From Platycnemis pennipes (lineage: Eukaryota > Arthropoda > Insecta > Odonata > Platycnemididae), in contig OW121855.1 in assembly GCA_933228895.1 (NCBI GenBank), positions 72,564,698 to 72,628,697 on the forward strand: a stretch of 64,000 nucleotides of DNA, in the 5' to 3' direction. The translations under genes were made by a program, and so were the position numbers. Under the pieces are notes generated by a model. That model was not told where the DNA came from. It made no database searches and saw nothing but the letters and a program-made list of their open reading frames with translations. Below are positions 46,152 to 56,844 of this stretch, one piece after another. Numbering within the stretch: position 1 is the first letter of the stretch; each line of letters opens with the position of its first letter.

Positions 46152-46520
46152 GTCAGATATGTTTCATGACATCTCGCCATAAACAGTTGATTTTATGAGC
46201 ACTTCGAGTTTGATACTCTATCCATTAAATTTTTAATTTTTTTGCCATTGTCAAGTGATTTTGGCATTGGCAAGTGCAATAGGCTTCAGGTATAATATAT
46301 CGTGCTTTGATAAATATGCCCCCAGCATTCACTTGACCAGCATATACTTGACAATGACTAAAAGACTCGGTACGCGCTGTGAAATTTATAGTTAACATAA
46401 AACTTTGACAGATATGGCTAATTATTTCTTTATTTATTGTCAGATATGTTTCACCACATCTCGCCAGAGCTGTTAATTTTTTGAGCACTTCGAGTTCGGT
46501 TCTCTCATTGCATGTCATGT
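46152..46520 (+). repeat. Two direct-repeat units about 286 bp apart
   Basis: TGTCAGATATGTTTCATGAC with CATCTCGCC and GAGCACTTCGAGTT at 46152-46215 recurs as TGTCAGATATGTTTCACCAC with CATCTCGCC and GAGCACTTCGAGTT at 46438-46500. The space between carries several TTGACAATG/CACTTGAC strings, so part of the neighbouring foldback was also duplicated. Confidence 0.75.
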
Positions 46521-46604
46521 ATAACTTTTGATCACTTGACACCCTTCGTTAAGTGTTGTTTGATGCCAACACCGTGTGTCTCTTCAACATGTCTGCTCTC
46601 CGTA

Positions 46605-46800
46605 AATCTACATCTTTGAGATACCCTGCAAGCCACCGCGAGGGTGTGTGGCAGGGGGTGAAGATCACCAAGCATGCACCATAGACATGGAAACATGCTA
46701 CTATAGGGTCTCAGGCAACTAGATTGTTAGTATCTACATGGTAATTAAGAGGTGGGTTGTTCATGAATGCATCATGCACTACAGACTACTCTAAAATACT
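46605..46800 (+). repeat. Dispersed 'CCCTGCAA..CCACC' repeat, best copy
   Basis: It starts AAATCTACATCTTTGAGATA and CCCTGCAAGCCACCGCGAGG, then GTGTGTGGCAGGGGGTGA, GCATGCACCATAGAC and GGCAACTAGATTGTTAGTAT. It is the best preserved member in the window and gives the family order used elsewhere. Confidence 0.75.
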
Positions 46801-46924
46801 TTTCCTACCTATCCCTTTGCTATGATGCCTATATCTACGGAAGATACCGATCTTTCATTACTGACATCTTACAAGAATGATAACTACAGCTAATTATTCA
46901 CGGGAGTAAAATGTTTTATGACAA

Positions 46925-47060
46925 ATTTAAAGCTCGCGAACTAGCCGCGAAAATCTTAACGGCGTTACCCGCTGGAATTGCACACTAGCTGAAATTTCAC
47001 AGAGGAAAAAGGGCTCGAATCCCAGTCAAAGTGAATAATTTTTTTCTTTAGAATTTCTGC
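46925..47060 (+). mobile_element. tRNA-derived SINE head, truncated
   Basis: GGGCTCGAATCCCAGTCAAA (B box and T-arm side) and GTGAATAATTTTTTTC match the family at 10.7 and 23.9 kb. The upstream part (46930-46990) matches 10604-10660, which is outside the tRNA-like head, so the two loci share a composite repeat. Confidence 0.7.
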
Positions 47061-47064
47061 TGTT

Positions 47065-47885
47065 GTACTTCTATTTAAACTTCTATTCGTCTATTCGCTA
47101 ATTCGTGAAAGAAGGTGTGAGCCTCGATGTGTACGCACATTCAGAAGCCCACATCTTTTGAATGTTAGAGCTCGAGTTGGATGTAATTTGCAGTTCAATG
47201 CAGATGCAATTCCGCGGCACGTAGTGAGATTTCCTCGGTAAACCCTTCGTGGGGGATTAATTCACCTCTTCACGTTACCCGAGGAAGTACGGAATCTCGA
47301 ATTTGCGAAGGGAATATTTGCAGCTAACCGGATGTTATCGCCTGTTTACTGGAACTTAACCCATTAACAGTTGCTGAATTCAGAAATTAATTTGTGTTCC
47401 TGTTAAAGAGTGCAAGTTCGGGTTTGTGTACTTAGCAATTTATTTTGTTTTTTCTTATTGTTTTTTAGTGGATTAAAACTCGAACAAAATAGTTTATAAT
47501 GTGGTTGAATCTTATATCATAGTTCAATGGAACTATTGAAATTGATTCTATTGACTATATTTTCGCTCTGCAATGAGATATTCACAGCTCATTTCCTGCA
47601 GATATTACTATAGATATTAGGCAACAATCTCATTTTACTTGTTTTTTTTTCAAATACACTCTCATCACTCCTTTGTTCCCTCATTCAATTTCGCGAAGTG
47701 GTTTATGTGGAGATGAAAGTTGAGACATCGTTTCTGAGTTCATGAGGGATAATATAGTCAGCAGTTGAAAGAGGAACGGAGTTAAGGAGACTTAAGAAAT
47801 TTATGCCAGGGGAGTCACAGAAATAAAGGCCTTAAGCAAGCAAACAAAATAAGGGTCCATTGTCAAAAAGATGAACTTCCAAATG
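47065..47885. other. No gene recognised
   Basis: No identifiable features. Confidence 0.4.
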
Positions 47886-47889
47886 ACTA

Positions 47890-48125
47890 CCGAAAGGGCA
47901 TGGTAGTGCAGAGTTGTTGACCGTTGAGATACCGGCGGGAGGTCGTGGGTTCAAGTCCTTGGGACGCGTTAATTGAAACCTTAGCTATGTAATTTTCTAG
48001 GAATTAGATAATTGTGGGGAGCCAAAGGCGGCAGGCGTATTGGCCTTGGTGTGGGAAATTCTCTCGTCGTTGCCCGGTCAGTAAAACACCTGTAAACCCA
48101 AGGATGGCGGGTTTAAATCACACTT
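47890..48125 (+). mobile_element. Two degenerate tRNA-derived SINE heads
   Basis: GGGCATGGTAGTGCAGAGTT with GTGGGTTCAAGTCC (47890-47970) is a clear A/B box pair. A second B-box-like GGCGGGTTTAAATCAC lies at about 48105. Confidence 0.55.
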
Positions 48126-48129
48126 TGGG

Positions 48130-49795
48130 CATAGATGTGGTGTTTGTTCAAGGTTAACGGTTTGATCTAGCCTCAGCTGTTCAATCACCTAAGACTTATG
48201 CCTGATAATAATATTAGATCCACATTCGGGATAAGAATTGTGATATATTTTTCTTTGATTGAGTATGGCAGGTAATAAAAAAAGCTTTCTTTTTTACTCG
48301 GTAGCTCGACAATAAAAAAAAGTATTTGATAGACATTAAAAGATAACGAGGAATCACTTCGTGAGAGTTATTACATTCTTGTTGACGTAAATAATAATGT
48401 TGGGAGCAAATATCACTTTGTATTTTGTGCATTCAAACTGCAGTTGTTAGGCAATAGTGTAACCGATGTACTCCATTATTACTTTAATAGATAAATGAAC
48501 GGATGATTTTGAAACCATGTTCACAGGTAAAATAACCGACACACATCAGAGTGGTTATGAAACTAATAATGACGGTACCTTGATAATGGCACAGATGTGA
48601 AGGAGCCATGGTCGGGTTATTAAATTTTAGCCTTAAAAGAGTAATTACTTGCAGCTTATATCATCATTGCATAACAAAGCTTACAATGTGATACTTCATG
48701 TAATTTTATTATTTTAGTTCTTATTTTATTTAGTCATTGCATAAGTGAGTAAATAAAGAACAATTAACAATTACGCAGTTTTCTAGAAAATTCGATTTAA
48801 ATGCTTCTGCTACGTGCTAGCAAAGGTTTCAAATCAATAGAATTCCCTTCCCCATGGCAAATGTTTTTTTCGACCTCACGTTCCCGAAGTTCTCTCGTCC
48901 CCTTTTTTTTCCATCACTCTTCTCTCGCTGATGCATTTTCCCATAATTGAGGTAACACGCGAGAGTTATGCTTGCAGAATTCGTCTCTATACCCCCTTCC
49001 ATATCTGACGGGAGGAGGAGGGGGAGGTCGGAGGGGAGGTGGAGTTATCGGTCGCAATGCAAGAAACGGGAAAAATGAAACAGGATGAACGAAAAACAAT
49101 GGACGTGCCTCCTCTTTTCTCCCCCAACCCTCCCTCTCAGAATTTCCATTTCGACGTCCATATCGTCGTTTATTAGTTGATTTTTTTTTGCTTCAAATAT
49201 GAGAGACCGTTATGGGATGAAAAGAAAAAACGTGCGAGCCGTCCTGTAATGACGAGCTCGGAATATATATTTGTAAATGAATCGTTTTTTTTTTTTGTAT
49301 TCGCTTCGAATTTTTTTCAATTTGCGTCCGTTATCCCCCTTGTTTTCCTCCGCTTTATTTTCCCTCTGTGCGGAGGGCGTACGTGAGAGCTCGACTCACA
49401 AGGAAAGAAGCGAATTTCTCTATCGAGGCCCTATATTTCTCTATCTATTTCTCTATCCCTTTCATGGCAGAATCCCTCCTGATGTGAGTCAAGGGATATG
49501 CGGCTGTTGGAGTCAAGGACCCACAGACGAAGTCGATCGTCAAATTGTACGTACAAAGTAGGGCGCTCCATACATCGATATTTGCTTCGTTAATGTTAGA
49601 GCCGCGACAGAGAGGAACGTCTGCTTTGCGCGATACATTGCTCTCAGTTGGTGCGATTCTGAACTCACAAATGCATAGGTCGTTGCTATTAGTGTGGAAC
49701 TCGGCAATAAATGGTGCGGAACATTGACTCTAAGGGAGGAAGATGAAAATATTACTTTGGGGTTTTATTATGGGGTATTACAATTAATAGAAACT
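48130..49795. other. No gene recognised
   Basis: A pyrimidine/purine-skewed segment (48840-49470) gives low-complexity frames only. Confidence 0.4.
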
Positions 49796-49799
49796 TGGA

Positions 49800-50060
49800 A
49801 TTTCAAAATGCATGCATGGAGAAGGGTGTGGAAATATACGTGAGTGGAAAAGGAGGACGGACGAGGAAATAATAGAGTTGGTAGCATAGGAAAGAAAATT
49901 GACGGAGGAAATTAGGAGAAGGTAGAGGGCGCGAATGAAGGGCGTGATAGAGGGAAGAGTGTTGGATAGGTAAGGTAGAGAGAGTGATGAACAGGTAGTA
50001 TGGACAGATGAATGGGAGGTAGGAATGATATGGAGCTGAAGACATCGTATGAAACTTAGA
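49800..50060 (+). pseudogene. RTE fragment, second family
   Basis: The plus strand encodes VEWKRRTDEEIIELVA, a stop, ERKLTEEIRRR, a stop, and MKGVIEGRVLDR, then DEWEVGMIW. These follow the order WxERxTNEEVLxxVGExR, LxxxIRRR and LKxVIEGxVxGK of the RTE C-terminus. Three stop codons interrupt it. It is probably the same family as the 25.7- and 55.7-kb copies. Confidence 0.65.
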
Positions 50061-50124
50061 GATCATGGGATGAATTTAATGTATATTTAGACCTAACTCC
50101 ACCTTTAGATAAATAATTATCGTG

Positions 50125-50440
50125 ATGCATTGATTAAGATTAAATGTATCGAACGGATGACTAACGAAGAAGCTCTAAAAAGAGTGGAAGAAAAGAGAGT
50201 CTTATGGAAGCTTTAAGAAGAAGACGGTACAACTTAATGGGTCATAGGAGACATGATGCCAGTTGAAGGTAATTACCCCGCGAAAAGTGAATGGGTAAAA
50301 TGGTAAAGAAAGGTCTCGCATGAAATATGTGGCATAAATAGTGAAGTATGTGAATGAGAAAAATTGCATAAGTATGAAGATGTTAATTGCTAGAAGAATC
50401 GAGTAGAAATCTGCATCAAATTGATGATGAATGATGGAAT
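50125..50440 (+). pseudogene. RTE fragment, main family, 3' end
   Basis: The plus strand encodes IKCIERMTNEEALKRVEEKR near its start and, after several frameshifts, ends with the ATCGAGTAGAAATCTGCATC and TTGATGATGAATGATGG 3' signature. It is 5'-truncated and about 25 percent diverged. Confidence 0.75.
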
Positions 50441-50479
50441 AGTTTGTCGTTGCAAAAATGTATAAAAATACTTTCTGGG

Positions 50480-50690
50480 ACTCTTCAGTCTTAGTTCGAA
50501 TCCCAGCAGTGGAAGATACATTTCCTCGATAAATTGACCACTACGCTGTGTAGATCATTTGAGTTCAGTACTATGTCAGTCGGATGAGATGTTGAACTGT
50601 GTTGCCCTTGACACCTTACGATAGGGGAAGGATGTCGCTGTTGTCGGGTTTCATTCCACTCTTCTTTCTCCTTACCACACCTTTACCATC
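50480..50690 (+). mobile_element. SINE copy, B box plus body
   Basis: GTTCGAATCCCAGCAGTGG leads into TGAGTTCAGTACTATGTCAG, TCGGATGAGATGTTGAACTG, a degenerate CCTTGACACCTTACGATA and GTCGGGTTTCATTCC, the full body order of the family with the head mostly lost. Confidence 0.75.
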
Positions 50691-50694
50691 CTAT

Positions 50695-51840
50695 TACTTT
50701 TCGTCCCGGTATGACGCGCCTATAAGGGCGGGTACAGAATTGAAAACGCATATGATGATGACTAGCTTAGTAGTCCCCATCCTACTTGTTTGGCGTAGCA
50801 ATTCATCTCACTTTTTATTCTCACTGATCTCAAATTGGGAAGAAGTCAAAAACTAAAACGTAGAAGACAATCATAAAAAGGTATCAACATACTCTGTTTG
50901 TGATATTCTGACTCGCTAATGGAATATTACAAGGGAAGATAACTTTATTATCGAGATCAGAACATGATAAACGAGGAGTGTTAATTTTAAGTTTGTTGAT
51001 CTCCTCACTGTAATAGTAGCTCTGGATCGTTGCATTCCATTATACTTCTAAACGTGAGGTCATCTAGTGGAAAAATGCAGAATAGGACGTGTAAATATTG
51101 TCGACTGGCTCGTAAATTTGTCGGTACACGAATCTTGATGACTTTATCTGGGCTCTGTTGACATTTCACATGGAATTCTTCAATGCAGTGGAGGAACACC
51201 AATTAATTTACATCAAATGGAAGTACACTGAGGGTGAATTTTGTACCTACGTACGATCTAATTCCGTAAAACAACCATTGTAATTAAAGCTTTTCCATCA
51301 GTGATTTGATTCGGTGAGACAAAAATTCTTTGCATATCCCCTAAAACAAATACAAACTTGCTCCTCTGGTTTCGATGCGCAGTACAATCACTATGGGGTT
51401 AACAAATTCCTTGGATGAAATCAGTGTTGAAATTATACATGTATATTTAAATTGAATTGAACAGTGTTGTCTCATCTAATGAAAAAGTACAGATTGGCAG
51501 AAAAAGTTTCTTTATTCGGAACCAATATCGGTATTCAAGATTCTATTAAGTTTATAGTAAGCTCCACTCTTTTTTGAGAGGCAAGCCTCTTTCATTGTGC
51601 CCCTTGTGGTTTCCCGGAATGATCTGATACCTAGAAGAACGCTCTACTTGGGAGCTCAGCCAAGCTGGACATGTTCAAGCATTTTAACCCAGAACCTCCG
51701 GGTAGGAAATATTTAGACTCCGCCTTGCGATACCTCCGGGTAGTAATTAAGAAGAATGGTATAGAGATGCTTATTGATCCACTTAATGTTTTATTAATGC
51801 CTAACTGACTATGAATTGACTGGAAAACAATCATTCATTT
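50695..51840. other. No gene recognised
   Basis: No identifiable features. Confidence 0.4.
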
Positions 51841-51844
51841 CAAT

Positions 51845-51950
51845 CTGCATAGTACCCTGCAACCCACCGCGAGAGTGTATATCACGGGGGTGATTCCCAC
51901 CCCGTAACACACCGGACATGAGTTATCGTCGAGTAAACAATCCTATAATG
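51845..51950 (+). repeat. Dispersed 'CCCTGCAA..CCACC' repeat copy
   Basis: AGTACCCTGCAACCCACCGC and GAGAGTGTATATCACGGGGG match the 46.6-kb copy; it is short. Confidence 0.65.
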
Positions 51951-52080
51951 TTTGTAAATGATGTACCAATTATAATATTTTCACAAATTAATCCACAGTG
52001 GAAATACATCTACATCTGCGTCCAAACCTACGTCTGCAGGAGCTTGCAGTTTGAGTTCTGCTAAAAAAAATTAAATTTAT

Positions 52081-52223
52081 AATTAAATTTTTCCACAGAA
52101 GAAAAAAAAATATTGTGACTAGTTTCAATGTTACTACATCATTATCATCATTATAACTTGATAATAATGTAGTAATGTTGAAACTAGTCACAATAAATTT
52201 TTCTTTCTATGGAAAATTGCAAT
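52081..52223. repeat. Foldback element with arms of about 65 bp
   Basis: TTCCACAGAAGAAAAAAAAA, TATTGTGACTAGTTTCAATG and TTACTACATCATTATCA (left arm, 52091-52147) pair with 52158-52215, about 85 percent identity, around a 10-base loop. The right arm reads TTGATAATAATGTAGTAATG, TTGAAACTAGTCACAATAAA: the GAAA step followed by the palindrome CTAG and T. Confidence 0.9.
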
Positions 52224-52456
52224 ATCCTTCTGTTAATATGGAACGTTTCCACCACATCACACTGAATCTTGTTTTTATTAATTTATAATGTATTATTTTA
52301 TGTAACGGGTTTGAAATATTATGCTTTGTTTGCTTAGGTGTCGTGTATTGTGCGTGGGAAAATGAAATATTGTATCGCTCGGTTCGACAGTTGATTTCTC
52401 TTGATTTGCCACTTCTGTCTGTCCTACTGATGTGGTGTGGTTGTCATGTGGTGTGG

Positions 52457-52573
52457 TCATCATCATCGGTCAAAAATCCTAGGTATGGTTTAACGCAATC
52501 CTCCACTCGATTCTTCTATCGACCACCCTCTTCATAATGACGTAATGCTTCTCTTTTTACATCCTTCATCCTG
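52457..52573 (-). pseudogene. RTE 3'-end fragment, main family
   Basis: On the minus strand the last 115 bases of the family are present, ending CATACCTAGGATTTTTGACC and a GATGATGATG tail (plus-strand left edge). It is severely 5'-truncated. Confidence 0.8.
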
Positions 52574-52737
52574 CTGTGGGGGTAGAAATACAAATTTATG
52601 AAGTGCCAGATTCTAATTCGTCAGGTTCGATTTGAAGAAGTAAATAGTAGAAGTAAATAGGGATAGAGACGGTTTAGGGATGGAGCTGATAGATAAATCA
52701 AAAGGATGAAGTAAGATTCGGAGTGACATTGCGCTTA

Positions 52738-53640
52738 TCATCATCAGTCAAAAACCTTCGATTAATTTGACGCAGCTCTACAATTGAATCTTCTATCACT
52801 TAACCTCTTCATATTTATGCAATATTTCTTTTTTGCATCCTTCATCAGTCGTTCTATATATCTCATAAGAGGCCTTTCTTTTCCAGTCTTCCTCTTCACT
52901 TTTCCCTCGACGATTGCTTTCATCAGACCAACATGTGCAACATGATATCACTAATTAAGTCTTCCTGCCTACTTTTTGATGTTTCATCCGGCATCTCTTT
53001 TCTCTTACTACTAGTTAGTCACCCCTTTATTCTATTTCATCATCATTCTTCTGCAATACTGCATCTTGAATGCTTCCAACATCAACTTCTGCGGTATCCA
53101 TGCCTCGCTGACATAAAGAAGCATGCTCCAGATGCATGTATGAACTAATGAAAAGTTTCTTTACTTCCATGCTTGTACTACCAGCTATAAGTGGAATGTT
53201 GTTTTGGTAAAATGCTCTTTTCACCTGAGCTATTCTACTGAAAATTTCTTTCTACCTTCTCCTAACGTTGGTTACTCTGCTTTCCAGATAACGGTACTCT
53301 TTCATCTCCTCAAATTTTTATGTTTCCAGGTAAACATTGTCAATGACCTTTTCTCTTATACTGATTGCCAATAACTTTTTTATTTTTATTTATTTTCAGC
53401 CCTTTTCTTTTCCATGATTATTAGTCTTCTTTAAATCCCTTTCAGTTTAGCTTCCTTTAATCCTTCCAAATACTCGCTCATGTGCTTATTCGTTGGCATT
53501 GTATGTGAGGTCATTCCATTTTTCCCTCAATTATGTTCTTGGCTAATCCATTGTGACTCTGAGTGTGCACAATCCAGTTTATTTTTAGCCGTCCTGCTGT
53601 ACTCACAATAGGCCATTCTTCCTCTCCTGTATGCTTTGCA
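52738..53640 (-). pseudogene. RTE 3' fragment of about 900 bp, main family
   Basis: The minus strand covers the region after the catalytic box to the 3' end. A 65-codon frame (53224-53027) holds KRAFYQNNIPLIAGSTSMEV and KKLFISSYMHLEHA, equivalent to residues 191-222 of the intact copy. The 3' end at 52738-52800 has the AATCGAAGGTTTTTGAC and ATGATG signature. Multiple frameshifts throughout; the part nearest the RT (53300-53640) is hard to align by eye. Confidence 0.75.
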
Positions 53641-53644
53641 TATT

Positions 53645-54745
53645 TACCTTTATCGTTTATTACCAATTAAGTAAGGATAGACTCATGAAAATAACATGAG
53701 GATTTGGAACCCCTAAAAATCGTAATTCTACTCAGTTTAACTTTCTAACATCATCGAGAATTCTGACTGCTTCCTGATTTGTTTGCGAGATATGTTTTTG
53801 TATCATGTCAGCGATATCTGTAATTAGTCTTCACAAGAAAAACTCTGCAATCAGTCGTGTAGACAACGTAAAATTGTTCTGTTGCGCGGAAGATAAACCC
53901 TCAGACTCGACAATTTTCTTTTATTTGCTCGACGATTAATCTCGCGATGGATGGTGGCGTCGACGAATAGCATCGGGTGTGAATTTCTCACTAAGGGACA
54001 TGATTCAAAAGCTTGTAAAACCATGACGCGTTGGGGTGTGTTCATTCTGACTAAGCTGGCAAGGGGAGAATAAAAATACCTGATCGGAATCCCTCGGGCG
54101 ACACAGAGGATATGTGGATTCGATAGCGTAGGATCTACACCAATCAAAATCCTTGCAAACCTGATAAATCGTTGATATCCCCGGCGGCCGTTGAAATATT
54201 CATGGATCTGCCTGTGTTTCCCAATGAGGGGTTTTCGGGCCGAGCCGGTTTTAAATTGATGCCAGCCGGGCCCGGGTGCCTTCACAACGCCTCTCTGTGC
54301 GATGGTGATTACACTTTCGGGAACGTTCGGCTTTTTCACAGTATCGAAAACAGATAAAACTCCTCGGTTTCCTGTTTGTTGAGAGATTAATTCATGGGAG
54401 CGCTCCTGTAATCGGTTTGAAAATACCTAGCGAGGAGAACGGTGGGTAAAATTCATACCCAAAGGTTTTCAAGCGAGTATAGTGTTGCGGAAACTTCTAC
54501 GTACCCTGGTTATTCCTCGTGGAAAAGTTGTTTTTTGCCTCAAAAATTCGTTCTGAAATGGTGAAATGAGTATGGTGTTGCTATGAAATAAGAGTTTATC
54601 CCGTTGGATGCTTGGATGCTTTGTATTCTTCCTTACATATGGGCGCGTGGATACAGGAAGTTGAAACGTGTTCCAAATTTATACGAAGCACAGCCGTTTG
54701 CAAGTAATTGAATGTTTGTAAAAAGCAACTTAAGCATTTGCTTCC
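53645..54745. other. No gene recognised; a 162-codon minus-strand frame of unknown meaning
   Basis: The frame at 54339-53851 is Arg-rich (MKKPNVPESVITIAQRGVVK...GYQRFIRFARILIGVDPTLS) and balanced in composition, but I recognise no domain and see no splice sites, so it is not called as a gene. Confidence 0.4.
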
Positions 54746-54748
54746 TCA

Positions 54749-55290
54749 TAAATCATCGTCACTCCTAAAACTGGTTTAACGCAGCTCTTTACTTGATTCC
54801 TCTTTCGAATAAAGTCTTCATCTGGGCATAATTCTTCTCTTCTCCATCCTTCACAACTCGTTCCAAATAACCTGCTGACCTTCCTTTTTCATTATTTCTA
54901 CCCCTTTTACCTCAAGGGCTATTTTCATCAGAGCATCGCTTCTCTCTATATGGTCAATTCGCTCAATCTGTATTTACCAAGGTTTTACAATAATCCATTT
55001 TCTATTACTCTTCTTTAATAGACCCTCTCTTGCTCATTCGTTGCATAATGTTTGTTTACATCATTCTTATTTAACGCATGTCCCACTTCCATTAAAGATC
55101 ATGGTCTAGATGTAGTTTCAATGCTATGTTAATTCTTTCGAAGCTTGTATTTTCTCCTGTAAGTAGGTTTTTACTTAGTAGAACAGCCTCTTCTTATTTG
55201 CTATTTGTCTTCCTTGGTTAATCGCAAGTCATTTTGCTTCCCAAATAGCAGTTGTCTATTATTTCTTCAAGCATATTTAAGTAAACAAAG
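54749..55290 (-). pseudogene. RTE 3' fragment, main family, badly decayed
   Basis: Plus-strand left edge TCATCGTCACTCCTAAAACT, GGTTTAACGCAGCTCTTTAC is the reverse complement of the family 3' end. Further right, CCTGTAAGTAGGTTTTTACT and TAGTAGAACAGCCTC match the complement of the AFFQKKNLLTAG-coding part. All frames are broken. Confidence 0.7.
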
Positions 55291-55649
55291 GCTTTAGACT
55301 CACCTCTTTTTTTGCATACCTTACTCGTGTTTGGTAATTTACCTACAATTCCTTAGAGTTCGCCTTAGAGTTTTTACGGCGTGTCATATATTATGTATGT
55401 ACGAGAGCATTAAAAAGTTATCTACATTTTGACCACATCGGAGTAATAGACATCAGTTGTGTAAAGGGACATGAGTGGTGTAGCATAAGCGGCAGCTGCA
55501 TTTTCCGGGGAACGCTGTCCAAATTGAAGTACCTTTACTATAATACTTTCTTTGTGCACTCTGAGAGGCGTAGTACACATGCATTAATTTGTTCCTAACT
55601 TAAATTTGTAGTTGTAAATCATATAATGATTATTGTGGAAAAAGGTGTG

Positions 55650-55870
55650 GAAAGGGATGGAGAAAATTTGAATGGGCAGAAGGGCTGAGGAATAAAGAGG
55701 TGTTGAACTTGGTTGAGAAGGAATTGTTGTCAAGAGAAAATAAAGTAGGTGATTAGAACAGATACTTACGGTTAGTGGAATGCAGAAGGCCGCTATAGAG
55801 GGCAGAATGCTGGGTAAGAGAGTAAGGGAAAGGAAAATAAACAGTATTTTGAGTATCATGAAGATAATGA
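55650..55870 (+). pseudogene. RTE fragment, second family
   Basis: The plus strand encodes EWAEGLRNKEVLNLVEKELL, SRENKVGD, a stop and frameshift, then GMQKAAIEGRMLGKRVRERK and INSILSIMK. These follow the order WxERxxNEEVLxxVxEKR and GxxKxxIEGRxxGKRxRxRxR of the RTE C-terminus and resemble the 49.8- and 25.7-kb copies. Confidence 0.7.
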
Positions 55871-55914
55871 AATCTAATAGCGTACCTTTCAGTTGGTGGA
55901 GGGATGTCGTAATT

Positions 55915-56012
55915 AAAATTAGTCAAAACTTTCTGACTACCACAGTTATTAAAACACATACCACCGGTTTCGGCTGTAAAGCCGTCTTCAGATATTTCTT
56001 GCGAAACCTGAT
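55915..56012 (-). other. Structured terminal motif: CTGAAGA / stem-loop / GAAA / CCGG
   Basis: On the minus strand CTGAAGACGGCTTTACAGCC is followed by GAAACCGGTGGTA. The GGCT/AGCC stem encloses a 4-base loop. This is the best single example of the motif discussed under findings. Penelope-like element ends and hammerhead ribozymes share this general look, but there is one base more between CTGAAGA and the stem than in a canonical hammerhead. Confidence 0.5.
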
Positions 56013-56014
56013 TA

Positions 56015-56840
56015 TGGCTTGGCGGAAGTGACAAAGTTTTGAATTATTTAATTAAGCATGAAGATACGCTGAAAATAGGAAGATTTGATTGTAAGGATTT
56101 AGCCGATACATGAAGGTAACGCGGACTTCAGTTAAAGAACTCCATTGAACCGTATCCTGACTGGTTGAAAACTTTCGATTGATTCTCATCAAACATTGCG
56201 TTGTTAATTCCGCGGCGATAGCAATATTTTCTCAAACAGCCGAGATAAAATGGTGAAATTTCTCATCCGTTAGTAGTCATTCAACGATGACAACTCCCCA
56301 ACACCGTTACGGAGTGCGTGAAGGTGCATACTTTCATGCCGGTGGACAGAAGTTGTCGTGAGTCCCAGCGTGCACTTCGGCAGGGCAGAATTCGGACGTG
56401 ATCGGAGTCCTCAATCACCCTCGGCCGCCGTCCAGTGAAGTTCGGTAAACATGCCTCTCACACCGGGACGGGGCAGTAAAACGGCTCGCCCCCACACACT
56501 CCTTCACCTGTCTTGAGCCGCCTACACGCGGGGCGCCAGCTGTGGCGCCGGTCAGTGTGCCTCCAGTCTCGCTGGGAAATTCTTTCCCCCCTCCCCAATA
56601 ACTCTCAACCCTCCCCAACCCGCGCATTTCCCCTCGTCTTCTCCTTTTGTCCACGCTCACCCCTTACGCCGTATGCCTGCTCCTTCCACCCTCCAAGGAG
56701 TGGAGGAGGGGCTGTAAACTCCTCAAGAGTAGATTCCGGGAATCATCCCGATAGTGGCATGATCCATGAGGGAGAAACGGAAGTAGATTCTGGAAGGTAA
56801 GGAAAGAACATATTGCTTCTACCATAGAATATATCTACGC
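56015..56840. other. No gene recognised; G+C-rich patch
   Basis: The part 56390-56720 is G+C-rich with frames on both strands and no known domain. Confidence 0.4.
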
Positions 56841-56844
56841 CAAT

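Noticed and set aside
46225..46542. 105-codon minus-strand frame as a Cys-rich protein
   Set aside because: It lies within the duplicated foldback-related repeat and has no recognisable pattern of cysteines.
53851..54339. 162-codon Arg-rich minus-strand frame as a gene
   Set aside because: Balanced enough to note, but no known motif, no splice sites and no neighbouring coding sequence.
55915..56012. Confirmed hammerhead ribozyme
   Set aside because: The resemblance is real but the spacing between CTGAAGA and the stem is one base too long, so it is kept only as a hypothesis.
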